From the NCBI GenBank assembly GCA_030530865.1, contig JAUMUC010000005.1:52398-116397 (forward strand): a stretch of 64,000 bases of DNA, given 5' to 3'. The first letter of the stretch is position 1. Every line of letters begins with the position of its first letter. Shown piece by piece: positions 31,190 to 40,155 of the stretch. This stretch comes from Lactobacillus sp. (GTDB taxonomy: Bacteria > Bacillota > Bacilli > Lactobacillales > Lactobacillaceae). A model generated the notes under the pieces. It searched no databases. It saw nothing but the letters and a program-made list of their open reading frames with translations, and was not told the origin of the DNA. The position numbers were made by a program, and so were the translations under genes.

Positions 31190-32564
31190 TAAAAGAGAAT
31201 TAATTGCAATAATAGTCAGCTCTAGTTTAGGAGCTGGAATCTACGGAATAGTTAAGAATATGGCTCAAGCAGCGGGTCCAGGACCTGCAATTATGGCTTG
31301 GGCTTTTTCTGCTGTTGGGATACTTTTATTAGTACTGTGTTTGAATAACCTGTCACAAAAGCGTCCTGATCTAGATGGCGGTATCTTTAGTTATGCTGGA
31401 GCAGGCTTTGGAAAGATTGGCGAATTTCTGGCAGGCTGGTCATATTGGCTAGCTGCTTGGATGGGGAATATTGCTTTTGCCACAATGTTAATGAGTACTT
31501 TAGGAACTTATTTTCCATCTTTTGGAAATGGACAAAATATTCAGTCGATTATTGTTTCTATCGCCTTATGTTGGGGATTGGCTTTTTTAGTGAATTTAGG
31601 GATTAAAACCGCTTCAGTTATCAATGCTATTGGGACTATTTTCAAAATTGTGCCTTTAATTATTTTTGCGATTGTCGCAGTATTAGCCTTTAAGACACCA
31701 ATTTTTACTGCAGATTTCTGGGGTAGAGCAATTCATAATGGTGTTGTAAGTGGCTCTAGTTTTTCACAAGTTAATGCGGCTTTAATGACAATTATTTGGG
31801 TATTCATGGGGATTGAAGGGGCTAGCATTATGTCTAGCCGTGCTCAAAGTCGAAAAGAAGCAGAGCAAGCAACAATCATTGGCTTTATATTTTTAGTATT
31901 AATCTATATGGTCATTTCAATTCTGCCATATGGGACGCTTTCTAGAGCAAGCCTAGCAAATTTGAAACAGCCAGCAATTGCTTCTGTATTGCAACATTTG
32001 GTTGGTTCTTGGGGTGCTTTTTTCATTAACATCGGCTTGATGATTTCATCCTTCATCTCTTGGTTATCTTGGACAATGCTGCCAGCTGAAACTACCAATA
32101 TTTTGGCAAAAGATCGCGTTTTACCAGCCTTTTGGGGCAAGCAAAATAGTAAGCAAGCACCCACAAGTTCATTGTTCATTGTTGCTGCATTACAGACGAT
32201 TGTGCTAATTTCATTGCTATTTACTTCAGATGCATATACTTTTGTGTATTCACTTTGTGCTGCATCGATTTTGATCGCTTATATCTTTGTGTGCTGCTAT
32301 CAGATCAAGTACAGCTGGGAACGAAAAGAAAAGATGCAATTAGTTATCGGTATTTTGGCTCTTAGCTTTCAATTAGTTTGTGCGTTATTAGCTGGCTTTA
32401 AACAAGTATTGATGGTATCTTTAACTTTTATACCTGGACTTGCAGTCTATTATGAAAGTGTGAGAGAAGATAATCGAAAATTGAATAAAAATGAAAAGTT
32501 AGTTTTCATTTTAGTCTTGATCTTCTGTATTTTTGCTATCTGGATTTTATTTCCCGGGAAATAA
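31176..32564 (+). CDS. APC-family antiporter, basic amino acid/polyamine type (ArcD-like)
   Basis: A 462-residue protein with about 12-13 membrane helices. The beginning, KRELIAIIVSSSLGAGIYGI, and the long motif GGIFSYAGAGFGKIGEFLAGW resemble bacterial arginine/ornithine and related basic amino-acid antiporters. It overlaps the end of the preceding permease by 14 bases, and a clearly related copy follows 26 bases downstream. No arginine deiminase genes are nearby, so the name ArcD is not used as a gene symbol. Substrate assignment is tentative. Confidence 0.82.
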   Translation: MEKLSKRELIAIIVSSSLGAGIYGIVKNMAQAAGPGPAIMAWAFSAVGILLLVLCLNNLSQKRPDLDGGIFSYAGAGFGKIGEFLAGWSYWLAAWMGNIAFATMLMSTLGTYFPSFGNGQNIQSIIVSIALCWGLAFLVNLGIKTASVINAIGTIFKIVPLIIFAIVAVLAFKTPIFTADFWGRAIHNGVVSGSSFSQVNAALMTIIWVFMGIEGASIMSSRAQSRKEAEQATIIGFIFLVLIYMVISILPYGTLSRASLANLKQPAIASVLQHLVGSWGAFFINIGLMISSFISWLSWTMLPAETTNILAKDRVLPAFWGKQNSKQAPTSSLFIVAALQTIVLISLLFTSDAYTFVYSLCAASILIAYIFVCCYQIKYSWERKEKMQLVIGILALSFQLVCALLAGFKQVLMVSLTFIPGLAVYYESVREDNRKLNKNEKLVFILVLIFCIFAIWILFPGK

Positions 32565-32590
32565 AACACTTAATTGAGAGGAATTAAGCA

Positions 32591-33985
32591 ATGGAGAAAA
32601 AAGCAGTTAAAAGTGAACTGATAGCCTTAATTGTTAGCTCTTGTATCGGAACTGGTGCATTTGGGATTACTCAAAATTTAGCTTCAGTTTCGGCTCCAGG
32701 ACCAGCACTTTTGGCATGGATTTTTGCAGGCTTTGGATTTTTGATGTTAGTCTTATCGATTAACAATTTATCTAGAAAACATCCTGAACTTGATGCGGGG
32801 ATTTTTAGCTATGCTGGAGCAGGCTTTGGACCTTTAGGTGAATTTATCTCTGGCTGGTTTTATTGGCTGTCAGCATGGCTAGGAAGTATCGCATTTGCAA
32901 CGATGATGATGGATGCGTTAGGAACTTTTCTACCCATTTTTAAAAATCCAGTGATTGCAATTGTAGGTGCTATCTTCTTTTGCTGGCTTTTAACTTACAT
33001 TGTTAACTGTGGTATTGAAGAGGCCATGCTTATTAATCAGATTGCGACGATTTTTAAAGTCTTACCACTTATATTATTTATCGTCATTATGATCATTTCG
33101 TTTAAGGCCAATGTTTTCTCACATGATTTCTGGGGCAACTTAGTAACTAATCTTCATGGTCATGTATCAGTTTTTGATCAAATGAAGAAATGCCTCTTTA
33201 CACTGATCTGGGTAACGATTGGGATTGAAAGTGCCAATGTTATGGCAAGCAAAGCGAAAAGCAGAAGAGATGCTGAACAAGCTACCATTATGGCTTTGAT
33301 CTTTTTGATGATTATTTATGTTTTGATTTCAATTCTGCCGTATGGAGTTTTGACTAAGACAGAACTAGCTAAAATGCCACAACCTGCTTTAGGTTATGTC
33401 TTAGAAAAAGTAGTCGGCCATTGGGGTGCAATTATTATTAATGCTGGACTTGTTGTCTCATCTGCGATTGCATGGCTATCATGGACGATGTTACCAGCTG
33501 AAACAGCTTCTTTATTAGCCAATGACAAGGTTATGCCTCAATATTGGAAAAAAGAGAATAAACACGGTTCGCCAACAACTGCTTTAGTAATTACTGGAAT
33601 TTTCGAAACAATTTTCTTACTAACACTCTTTTTTACCAAAGATGCATATATTTTCGCCTATTCATTATGTTCATCAGCGATCTTGTTCTCATATTTGTTT
33701 GTAGGTCTTTACCAAATTAAGAAGGCTTATCAAGATAAAGAGTATGGACAACTGCTGATTGGAATATTGGCATCAGGCTTTCAAATAGCCTTCATGCTAC
33801 TAGCGGGATGGCAAACAGTTTTGCTTGTTTGGATTAGCGTGATTCCAGGATTCTTTATCTTCTGGCACAGCTCAAAAGAGGCCAAAAGAGCAATTACTAG
33901 CCATCAGAAAGTTTCCATGGGTATTTTATCGTTGATCGGCTTAATTGCACTGGTAATGCTTTTAACAGGGAAAATTAGCATATAA
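32591..33985 (+). CDS. APC-family antiporter, paralogue of the preceding gene
   Basis: A 464-residue transporter that shares layout and many segments with the preceding gene (for example AGIFSYAGAGFGPLGEFISGW and SWTMLPAETASLLANDKVMP), so the pair arose by tandem duplication. The ribosome-binding site is GAGAGGAA. It is the last gene of the amidotransferase-transporter run and is followed by a terminator. The two copies may differ in substrate or exchange direction. Confidence 0.82.
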   Translation: MEKKAVKSELIALIVSSCIGTGAFGITQNLASVSAPGPALLAWIFAGFGFLMLVLSINNLSRKHPELDAGIFSYAGAGFGPLGEFISGWFYWLSAWLGSIAFATMMMDALGTFLPIFKNPVIAIVGAIFFCWLLTYIVNCGIEEAMLINQIATIFKVLPLILFIVIMIISFKANVFSHDFWGNLVTNLHGHVSVFDQMKKCLFTLIWVTIGIESANVMASKAKSRRDAEQATIMALIFLMIIYVLISILPYGVLTKTELAKMPQPALGYVLEKVVGHWGAIIINAGLVVSSAIAWLSWTMLPAETASLLANDKVMPQYWKKENKHGSPTTALVITGIFETIFLLTLFFTKDAYIFAYSLCSSAILFSYLFVGLYQIKKAYQDKEYGQLLIGILASGFQIAFMLLAGWQTVLLVWISVIPGFFIFWHSSKEAKRAITSHQKVSMGILSLIGLIALVMLLTGKISI

Positions 33986-34011
33986 AAAAAGCACCGTATG
34001 GTGCTTTTTGT
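33986..34011. terminator. Bidirectional terminator
   Basis: AAAAAGCACC / GGTGCTTTTT with a GTAT loop lies just after the APC transporter stop and before the stop of the converging NCS2 permease gene. It can end both transcripts. Confidence 0.9.
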
Positions 34012-34012
34012 T

Positions 34013-35320
34013 TTACACATTTAAAACCCACAAGAAGATAATAAAGATTACAAAGAGAATCCACATCATTGGGGTAATTTCTTTAGTACGCTTAGCAGCG
34101 ATCATTGAGATAGGGTATGAAATCATTCCCCAAGCTAGACCATCAGAAATTGAGTAAGTTAATGGCATACCTACAACGATCAAGAATGCAGGAACTGCAA
34201 TTTCTAATTTAGTCCAATCAACTTTTGCTAAGTTTTGAGCCATTAATACACCAACAACGATCAAAGCTGGAGCAGTAACTTGGCTAGAAACGATAGCTAA
34301 TAATGGACTGAAGATAGTACTAATTAAGAATAAGATACCAACAACCACTGCAGTTAAACCGCTTCGGCCACCTACAGCGATACCACTACTTGATTCAACG
34401 TAGGCACCGACTGGAGAAGTACCGAAAACTGATCCAGCCATCATTGCAGTAGAATCGGCTGCAAGAGCTTTACCAACTCGAGGCAATTTATTGTCTTTCA
34501 TAAAGCCGGCTTGTTGAGCACAACCGATTAAAGTACCGGTAGTATCAAAGAAAGTAACTAACAAGAAGGTTAAAATAATGACGACCATCTGCATGCTATT
34601 TAAATCGCCTAGATGCATGATAGCTTTACCAAAAGTTGGTGCCATACTTGGAGCGGTAGAAACAAAGGTAGTTGGAATTTTAATTTGACCAATGGCAATA
34701 CCGAAAATAGTTGAAAGCACCATTCCGATAAAGATTGAGCCGGGAACCTTTTTAATCATTAAAACGATAGTAACGAAAAGTCCAAAAATTGTGATCCAAA
34801 CAAGTGGATTTTTCAATGAACCAACAGTTACTAAAGTATCTTTTGATCCTTGAACTAATTGACCATTTTGCAAGCCCAAGAAAGCAATGAAGATACCGAT
34901 ACCACTACTAATTGCACATTTTAGATCATGTGGAATCGCATCGATAATTTTTTCTCTCAATTTGAAGAAAGTAATTAAGATGAAAATGACACTAGCAGCG
35001 AAAACAGCAGCTAAAGCAGTTTCCCACTTAACGTGCATTTGCAAACATGCGGTATAAGCGAAGAATGCGTTAATACCAAGGGCAGGTGCTGTGGCGATAG
35101 GGTAGTTAGCGACAATACCCATTACCAAACATCCAAAAGCACTGGCTAAAGCGGTAGCAGTGAAGACAGCTCCTTTGTCCATGCCACTTGCACCAAGAAC
35201 GTTCGGATTTACGAATAAAATGTAGGACATACTGATAAAAGTAGTAAGACCTGCCAAAAGTTCAGTCTTAATATTTGTATTAAGACTATCTAACTGAAAG
35301 TATTTTTTTAGAAAACTCAT
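34013..35320 (-). CDS. NCS2-family nucleobase permease (AzgA-type), second copy
   Basis: A 435-residue proton symporter and clear paralogue of the permease at 27599-28909, sharing TELLAGLTTFISMSYILFV, FDTTGTLIGCAQQAG and SPVGAYVESSSGIAVGGRSG. It has about 12-14 membrane helices. GGAGGAAAT precedes the ATG. An inverted CGAA/TTCG repeat upstream may be a PurR-type operator, as noted separately. It lies beside the deoxynucleoside kinase genes, which fits a purine salvage role. Confidence 0.92.
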   Translation of the reverse strand: MSFLKKYFQLDSLNTNIKTELLAGLTTFISMSYILFVNPNVLGASGMDKGAVFTATALASAFGCLVMGIVANYPIATAPALGINAFFAYTACLQMHVKWETALAAVFAASVIFILITFFKLREKIIDAIPHDLKCAISSGIGIFIAFLGLQNGQLVQGSKDTLVTVGSLKNPLVWITIFGLFVTIVLMIKKVPGSIFIGMVLSTIFGIAIGQIKIPTTFVSTAPSMAPTFGKAIMHLGDLNSMQMVVIILTFLLVTFFDTTGTLIGCAQQAGFMKDNKLPRVGKALAADSTAMMAGSVFGTSPVGAYVESSSGIAVGGRSGLTAVVVGILFLISTIFSPLLAIVSSQVTAPALIVVGVLMAQNLAKVDWTKLEIAVPAFLIVVGMPLTYSISDGLAWGMISYPISMIAAKRTKEITPMMWILFVIFIIFLWVLNV

Positions 35321-35336
35321 ATTTCCTCCTAAAACA

Positions 35337-35358
35337 CGAACAATAATTGAATTATTCG
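35337..35358. promoter_or_regulatory. Inverted CGAA repeat upstream of the NCS2 permease (possible PurBox)
   Basis: CGAACAAT (35337-35344) and ATTATTCG (35351-35358) form an imperfect 22-base palindrome about 20 bases before the permease ATG. PurR of Firmicutes binds elements with a CGAA core. The spacing is shorter than in the B. subtilis sites, so this is only a candidate. Confidence 0.35.
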
Positions 35359-35401
35359 CTATTACGTTCCCTAATGTAACACTTTAAAAAATGATTGTAA
35401 A

Positions 35402-35433
35402 CAAAAAACTGACCAAATAAGGTCAGTTTTTTC
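35402..35433 (-). terminator. Intrinsic terminator after the deoxynucleoside kinases
   Basis: Stem AAAACTGACC / GGTCAGTTTT with an AAATAA loop and T-runs on both strands, placed just beyond the stop of the second kinase gene. Confidence 0.9.
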
Positions 35434-35434
35434 A

Positions 35435-36106
35435 TTAAGCATTCTTTGGTTGCCAGTCTGTAGGCAATTTGCCAAGCTCTTTTAATTTTGCAACGATCAT
35501 ATCTAGAATTTCTTGACGATCGGCATCACTTGCCATGAAGTCCAACTTATCGCCATCAATTTTAATCTTTGGAGAATAATCATAATGTTCGTACCAAGGC
35601 TTGTAGTAATCCAACAAGCTTTGGTAGTAATCAGCCAGGCTTGGATCATAAGATAATTGTTCAAATGAACGACCACGTTTTTTGATTCGCTTAAGCATGG
35701 TGTCATATGATACGTCGATGTGTACTAGTAAGTCAGGCGTCTTTTTAGGCATTTTTTCCAATTGACCCATCATTGTGGCTAGTAATTCATCATATGTATC
35801 AATTTCTTCTTTAGTAGCTCTACCCATGTCCGCATTCATGTGGAAAAAGAGTGAATCTTCATAGATAGAACGGTCAAGCACATTGTTATCATCGCTTAAG
35901 GCAGCTTTGATACTGTGAAAACGTGTATTTAAGAAGAAAATTTGCAATAAAAATGCGTATTTCTTTGGATCTTTGTAGAAAAGTGGCAATACAGGGTTAT
36001 TGTCGACACTTTCATAGAAAGGCTTAGTGCCAATGTAATCAGATAAAATTTCGGTTAAACTGGATTTACCGGCTCCAATGGGCCCGCTCAATACAATAAC
36101 TGTCAT
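35435..36106 (-). CDS. Deoxynucleoside kinase (dGK/dAK subunit type), downstream copy
   Basis: Phosphorylates salvaged deoxynucleosides with ATP. It has 223 residues from the ATG at 36106. P-loop [14 protein letters not shown] (about 8-21), NNPVLPLFY, the catalytic/substrate motif DRSIYED, and the lid region [13 protein letters not shown] match the paired kinases of L. acidophilus R-26, which work as dAK/dGK and dAK/dCK heterodimers. I chose the ATG because it overlaps the stop of the upstream gene (TGATG); a GTG lies one codon further up. A C-terminal extension (PTDWQPKNA) is present. I cannot say which subunit is which. Confidence 0.9.
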   Translation of the reverse strand: MTVIVLSGPIGAGKSSLTEILSDYIGTKPFYESVDNNPVLPLFYKDPKKYAFLLQIFFLNTRFHSIKAALSDDNNVLDRSIYEDSLFFHMNADMGRATKEEIDTYDELLATMMGQLEKMPKKTPDLLVHIDVSYDTMLKRIKKRGRSFEQLSYDPSLADYYQSLLDYYKPWYEHYDYSPKIKIDGDKLDFMASDADRQEILDMIVAKLKELGKLPTDWQPKNA

Positions 36107-36765
36107 CACTTTCCTTCTTTTTCAATTTCATGCAAACGTTCTTCAACCAACTTCAATACAGCGTCACGGTCTGCTTCGTTTTCAACGAAATTGTACTTGT
36201 CACCATCAATTCTCATCTTTGGTGATTCGCTGTATTTTTTGTACCAAGGTTGGTAGTATTCACGTAACTTTTCGTAGTAAGCCTTAAGCTTAGGATCGGT
36301 GTCTAGCTGTTCAAACTTACGACCACGCTTCTTGATTCGCTTAAGCATTGTGTCTAAAGATACATCAATGTAAATTAGCAAATCTGGCTTTTTGTGTGGG
36401 TTACCTGGCACATCTTCCATCATGTTGTGTACCAAGTCAGTATAGATGTCACATTCAGTTTCATTTGCTACGCCACTATCTGCGTTCATACGGAAAAAGA
36501 GGGCGTCTTCGTAAATAGAACGATCGATGACATCGTATTTATTCTTTGAACTAACTGCTTGGTCAATTTGTGCCAAGCGTTTATTCAAAAGATAAGTGTT
36601 CAAAAGAAAGGTGTAGCGGTTCATGTCTTGGTAGTAGAGGGGCAAGACTGGATTTTCGGCTACATCTTCGTAAAATGCTTCTGTGCCAAAATGATTGGCT
36701 AAAATTTCGGTTAAACTGGATTTACCGGCTCCAATAGGCCCGCTCAAGACAATAACTGTAATCAC
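36106..36765 (-). CDS. Deoxynucleoside kinase (dAK/dGK subunit type), upstream copy
   Basis: The 219-residue partner of the kinase just downstream, with the same P-loop [34 protein letters not shown] and [13 protein letters not shown]. The two proteins are similar along their full length but differ in the middle, where substrate choice is set in this family. The start is GTG at 36765, preceded by AGAAAGAG. The stop overlaps the next start as TGATG, which favours equal amounts of the two subunits. Both lie next to a purine permease and near a nucleoside ABC importer. Confidence 0.9.
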   Translation of the reverse strand: MITVIVLSGPIGAGKSSLTEILANHFGTEAFYEDVAENPVLPLYYQDMNRYTFLLNTYLLNKRLAQIDQAVSSKNKYDVIDRSIYEDALFFRMNADSGVANETECDIYTDLVHNMMEDVPGNPHKKPDLLIYIDVSLDTMLKRIKKRGRKFEQLDTDPKLKAYYEKLREYYQPWYKKYSESPKMRIDGDKYNFVENEADRDAVLKLVEERLHEIEKEGK

Positions 36766-36827
36766 ACTCTTTCTACAATATATAGTTAATTTCTGTTTAC
36801 TTTAACAATGATATAACAATATCTTGT

Positions 36828-36863
36828 ATAAAAATAGACTTGACTTTATAAAAAGTCAAGTCT
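36828..36863 (-). terminator. Intrinsic terminator after nagB
   Basis: A perfect 12-base stem, AGACTTGACTTT (36836-36847) and AAAGTCAAGTCT (36852-36863), followed by a T-rich run on the minus strand. Confidence 0.88.
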
Positions 36864-36878
36864 TGTATTTAAGAATTA

Positions 36879-37583
36879 TTACTTAAGCTTTTTAGCAGCT
36901 ATTTCATCGCAAATTACAGTTACATCTGGGTGTTTTTGCAAAACAGATGCAGGTACATCTTCGGTAATTGGACCTTCAATCATGCCTTTTAAAGCATCTT
37001 GCTTGTTTTCACCAAAGGCACAAAGCAAAATCTTTTTAGCAGACATAATTGACGCAATTCCCATACAAATAGCACTCTTTGGAACTTCGTCAATGTTATC
37101 GAAGAAACGAGAATTTGCTTCAATAGTGCTTTGTGACAATTTAACTTCGTGAGTCACGCTGTCGAAACTGGTTCCTGGTTCATTGAAAGCAATGTGACCG
37201 TTGCGTCCAATACCGAGCAATTGTAAATCAATTGGATTTTCTTTAATAATTTTGTTGTAATGGGCAATTTCTTGAGCAACATCTTTGGTTTCACCATCTG
37301 GAACGTAAGACTTCTTAAATGGCTTTTTGCTGAAAAGATGTTGATTCATAAAGTAGTGGTAACTTTGAGAATTAGTAGGCTTCAAACCAACGTATTCATC
37401 GAGGTTGATACTAGTACAGTCTGAAAAGTCAAGATCACTGTTAGTTAATTCGTTGTAAAGTGAAATTGGGCTAGATCCAGTTGCTAAACCGAATACTTTA
37501 GCACCGTTGTTAAGTTCTTCTTTAAAGATTTCGAAAGCCTTTTTACCAGCTTCAGCTTGGTTTTTAACGATAATTAATTTCAT
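36879..37583 (-). CDS. nagB: Glucosamine-6-phosphate deaminase
   Basis: Converts glucosamine 6-phosphate to fructose 6-phosphate and ammonia, bringing amino sugars into glycolysis. The 234 residues fit the short Gram-positive form. Motifs: [15 protein letters not shown], the active-site region INLDEYVGL, and the signature [16 protein letters not shown]. It is a single-gene unit with its own promoter lying between two NagR-like operator halves, and with its own terminator. No nagA gene is adjacent. Confidence 0.97.
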   Translation of the reverse strand: MKLIIVKNQAEAGKKAFEIFKEELNNGAKVFGLATGSSPISLYNELTNSDLDFSDCTSINLDEYVGLKPTNSQSYHYFMNQHLFSKKPFKKSYVPDGETKDVAQEIAHYNKIIKENPIDLQLLGIGRNGHIAFNEPGTSFDSVTHEVKLSQSTIEANSRFFDNIDEVPKSAICMGIASIMSAKKILLCAFGENKQDALKGMIEGPITEDVPASVLQKHPDVTVICDEIAAKKLK

Positions 37584-37601
37584 AAAACTTGCCCTCCTTA
37601 A

Positions 37602-37635
37602 TTGGTCTATTCCAGTATAAATCGGAATAGACCAA
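37602..37635. promoter_or_regulatory. Paired NagR (GntR-family) dre-like operators over the nagB promoter
   Basis: A perfect 12-base inverted repeat, TTGGTCTATTCC (37602-37613) and GGAATAGACCAA (37624-37635), is separated by 10 bases that contain a minus-strand -10 box TATACT (37614-37619); TTTACT at 37637-37642 could be the -35. Each arm resembles the dre element (TGGTCTAGACCA) bound by NagR/DasR-type regulators, so glucosamine-derived signals probably relieve repression of nagB. Confidence 0.7.
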
Positions 37636-37654
37636 AAGTAAAGAAAGAAGTTTC

Positions 37655-37930
37655 TTAAAACAAGTTATCGATAGATTTTAAATTCAATTCAGTTGAAGTA
37701 TTAGGTAATAATCCTTCTTCTTCAGCCAATGAACGAATTAGAGCTTTTCTAGTTTCATCATTAAATTTAACTTTTTCTGTAATTTCGAATGGCACGCGTC
37801 CTTGAATTAAGAACTGCTTGGCAGCTAATAAGAAATATTCGTCTAACGTTAAACCTATTTGACTTAGTTTTTCGGTTAGTTCTCTTTGTAAATTTTCATC
37901 TAAGTTGATAGTTTTACTAACTTTTCTCAT
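37655..37930 (-). CDS. RelB/DinJ-family antitoxin-like protein, no toxin adjacent
   Basis: A 91-residue protein whose N-terminus ([21 protein letters not shown], about 7-27) matches the ribbon-helix-helix DNA-binding domain of RelB/DinJ antitoxins, followed by a hydrophobic helix ([22 protein letters not shown]) also typical of DinJ. GGAGGTAAT precedes the ATG. In complete type II modules a YafQ/RelE toxin gene follows within a few bases, but here the next gene downstream is nagB. It may be a solitary antitoxin, a remnant, or a repressor that acts elsewhere. Confidence 0.75.
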   Translation of the reverse strand: MRKVSKTINLDENLQRELTEKLSQIGLTLDEYFLLAAKQFLIQGRVPFEITEKVKFNDETRKALIRSLAEEEGLLPNTSTELNLKSIDNLF

Positions 37931-37991
37931 AATTATTACCTCCTTGATTTTTGCTTATAAAATTATATTATACCCAGGAGTATTTATTTGA

Positions 37992-38030
37992 TATAAAAAA
38001 TACCCGCAGTCTGATTAGACAACGGGTATT
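37992..38030 (-). terminator. Terminator of the nucleoside ABC importer operon
   Basis: Outer stem AATACCCG/CGGGTATT and inner stem GTCT/AGAC, followed on the minus strand by a T-run. It lies 26 bases after the stop of the last permease gene. Confidence 0.88.
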
Positions 38031-38056
38031 TTATTACCTGGGAAATAATATCCAAA

Positions 38057-39013
38057 TTATTTTGATTTAATGTAGTTTTGACCGTCGGCAGCAGGTGCTA
38101 CGGCTTTACCGAAGAATACTACCAAAACAATGATTGTCAAAACATAAGGTGCAATTTGCAAGTATACTGATGGCAAGGCAGAAATGCCTGGGAGTTGCGC
38201 ACCAATAATACTTAAACTTTGAGCAAAACCAAAGAATAATGATGAAAGCATTGCACCGATTGGGTTCCATTTACCGAAGATTAAGGCAGCTAATGACATG
38301 AAACCTTGACCAACGATAGTTGAAACTGAGAAGTTAGCGGAAATAGCTTGTGCGAAAACTGCACCACCGATACCGCCTAAGAATCCAGAAATCAAAACGC
38401 CAGTGTAGCGCATCTTGTAAACGTTGATTCCCATTGTGTCAGCAGCTTTTGGATTTTCACCAGCAGAACGTAATCTTAATCCGAATCTAGTTTTGTATAA
38501 AACCCAAGCTAGAACAAATGCCAAGATAATTGCTAACCAAGCAGGAGCAGAAGTGTCTTGGAAAAAGATTTTACCGATGAAAGGAATATTTGATAAAACT
38601 GGAACGTTCCAGTAACCGAATGTTGCTGAAATGTTATCGGTTTGACCTTTATCGTAGATTGCTTTGATTAAAAAGACGCCTAGAGGGGCTGCCATTAAGT
38701 TTAATACAGTACCTGAGATAATGTGATCTGCACGCCAAGATACGGTTGCTACGGCGTGTAAAATTGAGAATAATAGGCCGGCTACTCCTCCAACTAGTAA
38801 ACCTAACCATGGCGTCATTGAACCGAAGTCTTTAGCAAAAGTAAGGTTAAAGACTACACTTGCAAATGCTCCGATCGTCATGATTCCTTCAAGCCCAACG
38901 TTTACAATCCCACTATGTTCACTGAAAGTTCCGCCAAGTGCTGTAAAAATTAGCGGAGCTGAATAAGTTAATGTTGAAGACACAATAAGTGCCAGCATAG
39001 TTGTTAAATTCAT
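38057..39013 (-). CDS. nupQ: Nucleoside ABC transporter permease (NupQ/YufQ type)
   Basis: Inner-membrane subunit of a BMP-type nucleoside importer (BPD_transp_2 family). It has 318 residues and about 8-9 membrane helices, with FTALGGTFSEHSGIVNVGLEG near the N-terminus and the cytoplasmic coupling segment GENPKAADTMGINV (about 190). Its start coincides with the stop of the upstream permease (one shared base), so the two are translationally coupled. It is the last gene of the operon. Confidence 0.9.
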   Translation of the reverse strand: MNLTTMLALIVSSTLTYSAPLIFTALGGTFSEHSGIVNVGLEGIMTIGAFASVVFNLTFAKDFGSMTPWLGLLVGGVAGLLFSILHAVATVSWRADHIISGTVLNLMAAPLGVFLIKAIYDKGQTDNISATFGYWNVPVLSNIPFIGKIFFQDTSAPAWLAIILAFVLAWVLYKTRFGLRLRSAGENPKAADTMGINVYKMRYTGVLISGFLGGIGGAVFAQAISANFSVSTIVGQGFMSLAALIFGKWNPIGAMLSSLFFGFAQSLSIIGAQLPGISALPSVYLQIAPYVLTIIVLVVFFGKAVAPAADGQNYIKSK

Positions 39014-40155
39014 TATACTTCTCCCTCCCGACCAATCTTTACTGCGGGTCCATCGACCCCATTATTGGAAATCTTAGCAATTTTTTCTGGTTGATCGTAA
39101 TTGTGCTTTTTGTCTTTGAACATTAATTCAACAACGTATCGAATTCCGACAAAGAAGATAATTGCAGCGATTACGATTGAAACAATTTCATAAGGAATAC
39201 CAGCTAAAGTTTGCATTCCTAAGCCACCGATCTTCAAGATAGAGAAGAGTAGGGAAGCTAATAAAATACCGATTGCAGTTCCTGTTCCAAGCAAGGCAAC
39301 TGACATACCATCGAATCCGATATCAAGGCTGGCGGTTTGCGTGAAGTAGTTTAAGTAAGTACCTAAACCTTGTACGACACCACCCATTCCAGCAAAAGCC
39401 CCGGATAGAAGCATTGAGACGATGATGTTCTTTTTATCTGACATACCAGCGTAACGGCTGGCAAATGGGTTCAAACCGACTGAACGAATTTCAAAACCAG
39501 CAACAGTCTTTTTCATTAAGAACCAGAAAGCTACGAGGGCGATTAGTGCCATGAAGATACCAGAGTTAATTCTGGCACCGTTAAACATGTTGGTTAACCA
39601 ATCTAGTCTTAAGCTACCGTTTGAAATGTTGTTGGTAGCATCAGTAGAAACACGTAAGTTTTTGTTCATGACAACTTGCATTAAGTATTGGCAAGAATAC
39701 AAAACAATGTAGTTCATCATGATAGTTACGATAACTTCGTTAGTACCAAAATATGCTCTTAAAACACCGGCGATACCAGCGATAATTGCACCTGCTAACA
39801 CACCAGCGATGATTGCCATTGGCAAGACAATGTAGCCTGGCAAGTTTTTAAAGGCTAAAGCTACCCAAATTGAAGCTAACCAACCAGCTTGTGCTTGTCC
39901 AGATAAACCAATGTTGAAGAATCCGGCTGCACTGGCAATTTGGAAACCGATAGCTGTAAAAATTAATGGAGTTGCTGCCCGGATAGTTTCACCAATCCCG
40001 TTGGTGTTTCCTAGAGCACTTGAAAGTAGGGAACTGTAAGCTGCAACTGGGTCATATCCCCAAGCTAGCATGATCAAAGCCCCGACAATCAAACCTGCGA
40101 TTACAGCAACGACTGGTACGAGGATATTTTTAGTCTTTTTATCAACTTTAAACAT
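39013..40155 (-). CDS. nupP: Nucleoside ABC transporter permease (NupP/YufP type)
   Basis: Second permease of the nucleoside importer, 380 residues with about 9-10 membrane helices. Family signatures are TAIGFQIASAAGFFNIGLSGQ and the coupling motif VGLNPFASRYAGM. It begins directly after the ATPase stop (adjacent bases) and overlaps the next permease by one base, which is the common yufOPQ arrangement. Confidence 0.9.
   Translation of the reverse strand: MFKVDKKTKNILVPVVAVIAGLIVGALIMLAWGYDPVAAYSSLLSSALGNTNGIGETIRAATPLIFTAIGFQIASAAGFFNIGLSGQAQAGWLASIWVALAFKNLPGYIVLPMAIIAGVLAGAIIAGIAGVLRAYFGTNEVIVTIMMNYIVLYSCQYLMQVVMNKNLRVSTDATNNISNGSLRLDWLTNMFNGARINSGIFMALIALVAFWFLMKKTVAGFEIRSVGLNPFASRYAGMSDKKNIIVSMLLSGAFAGMGGVVQGLGTYLNYFTQTASLDIGFDGMSVALLGTGTAIGILLASLLFSILKIGGLGMQTLAGIPYEIVSIVIAAIIFFVGIRYVVELMFKDKKHNYDQPEKIAKISNNGVDGPAVKIGREGEV

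Noticed and set aside
31176-32564. Arginine deiminase pathway locus
   Set aside because: The antiporters resemble ArcD-like proteins, but no arcA, arcB or arcC gene is in the window.
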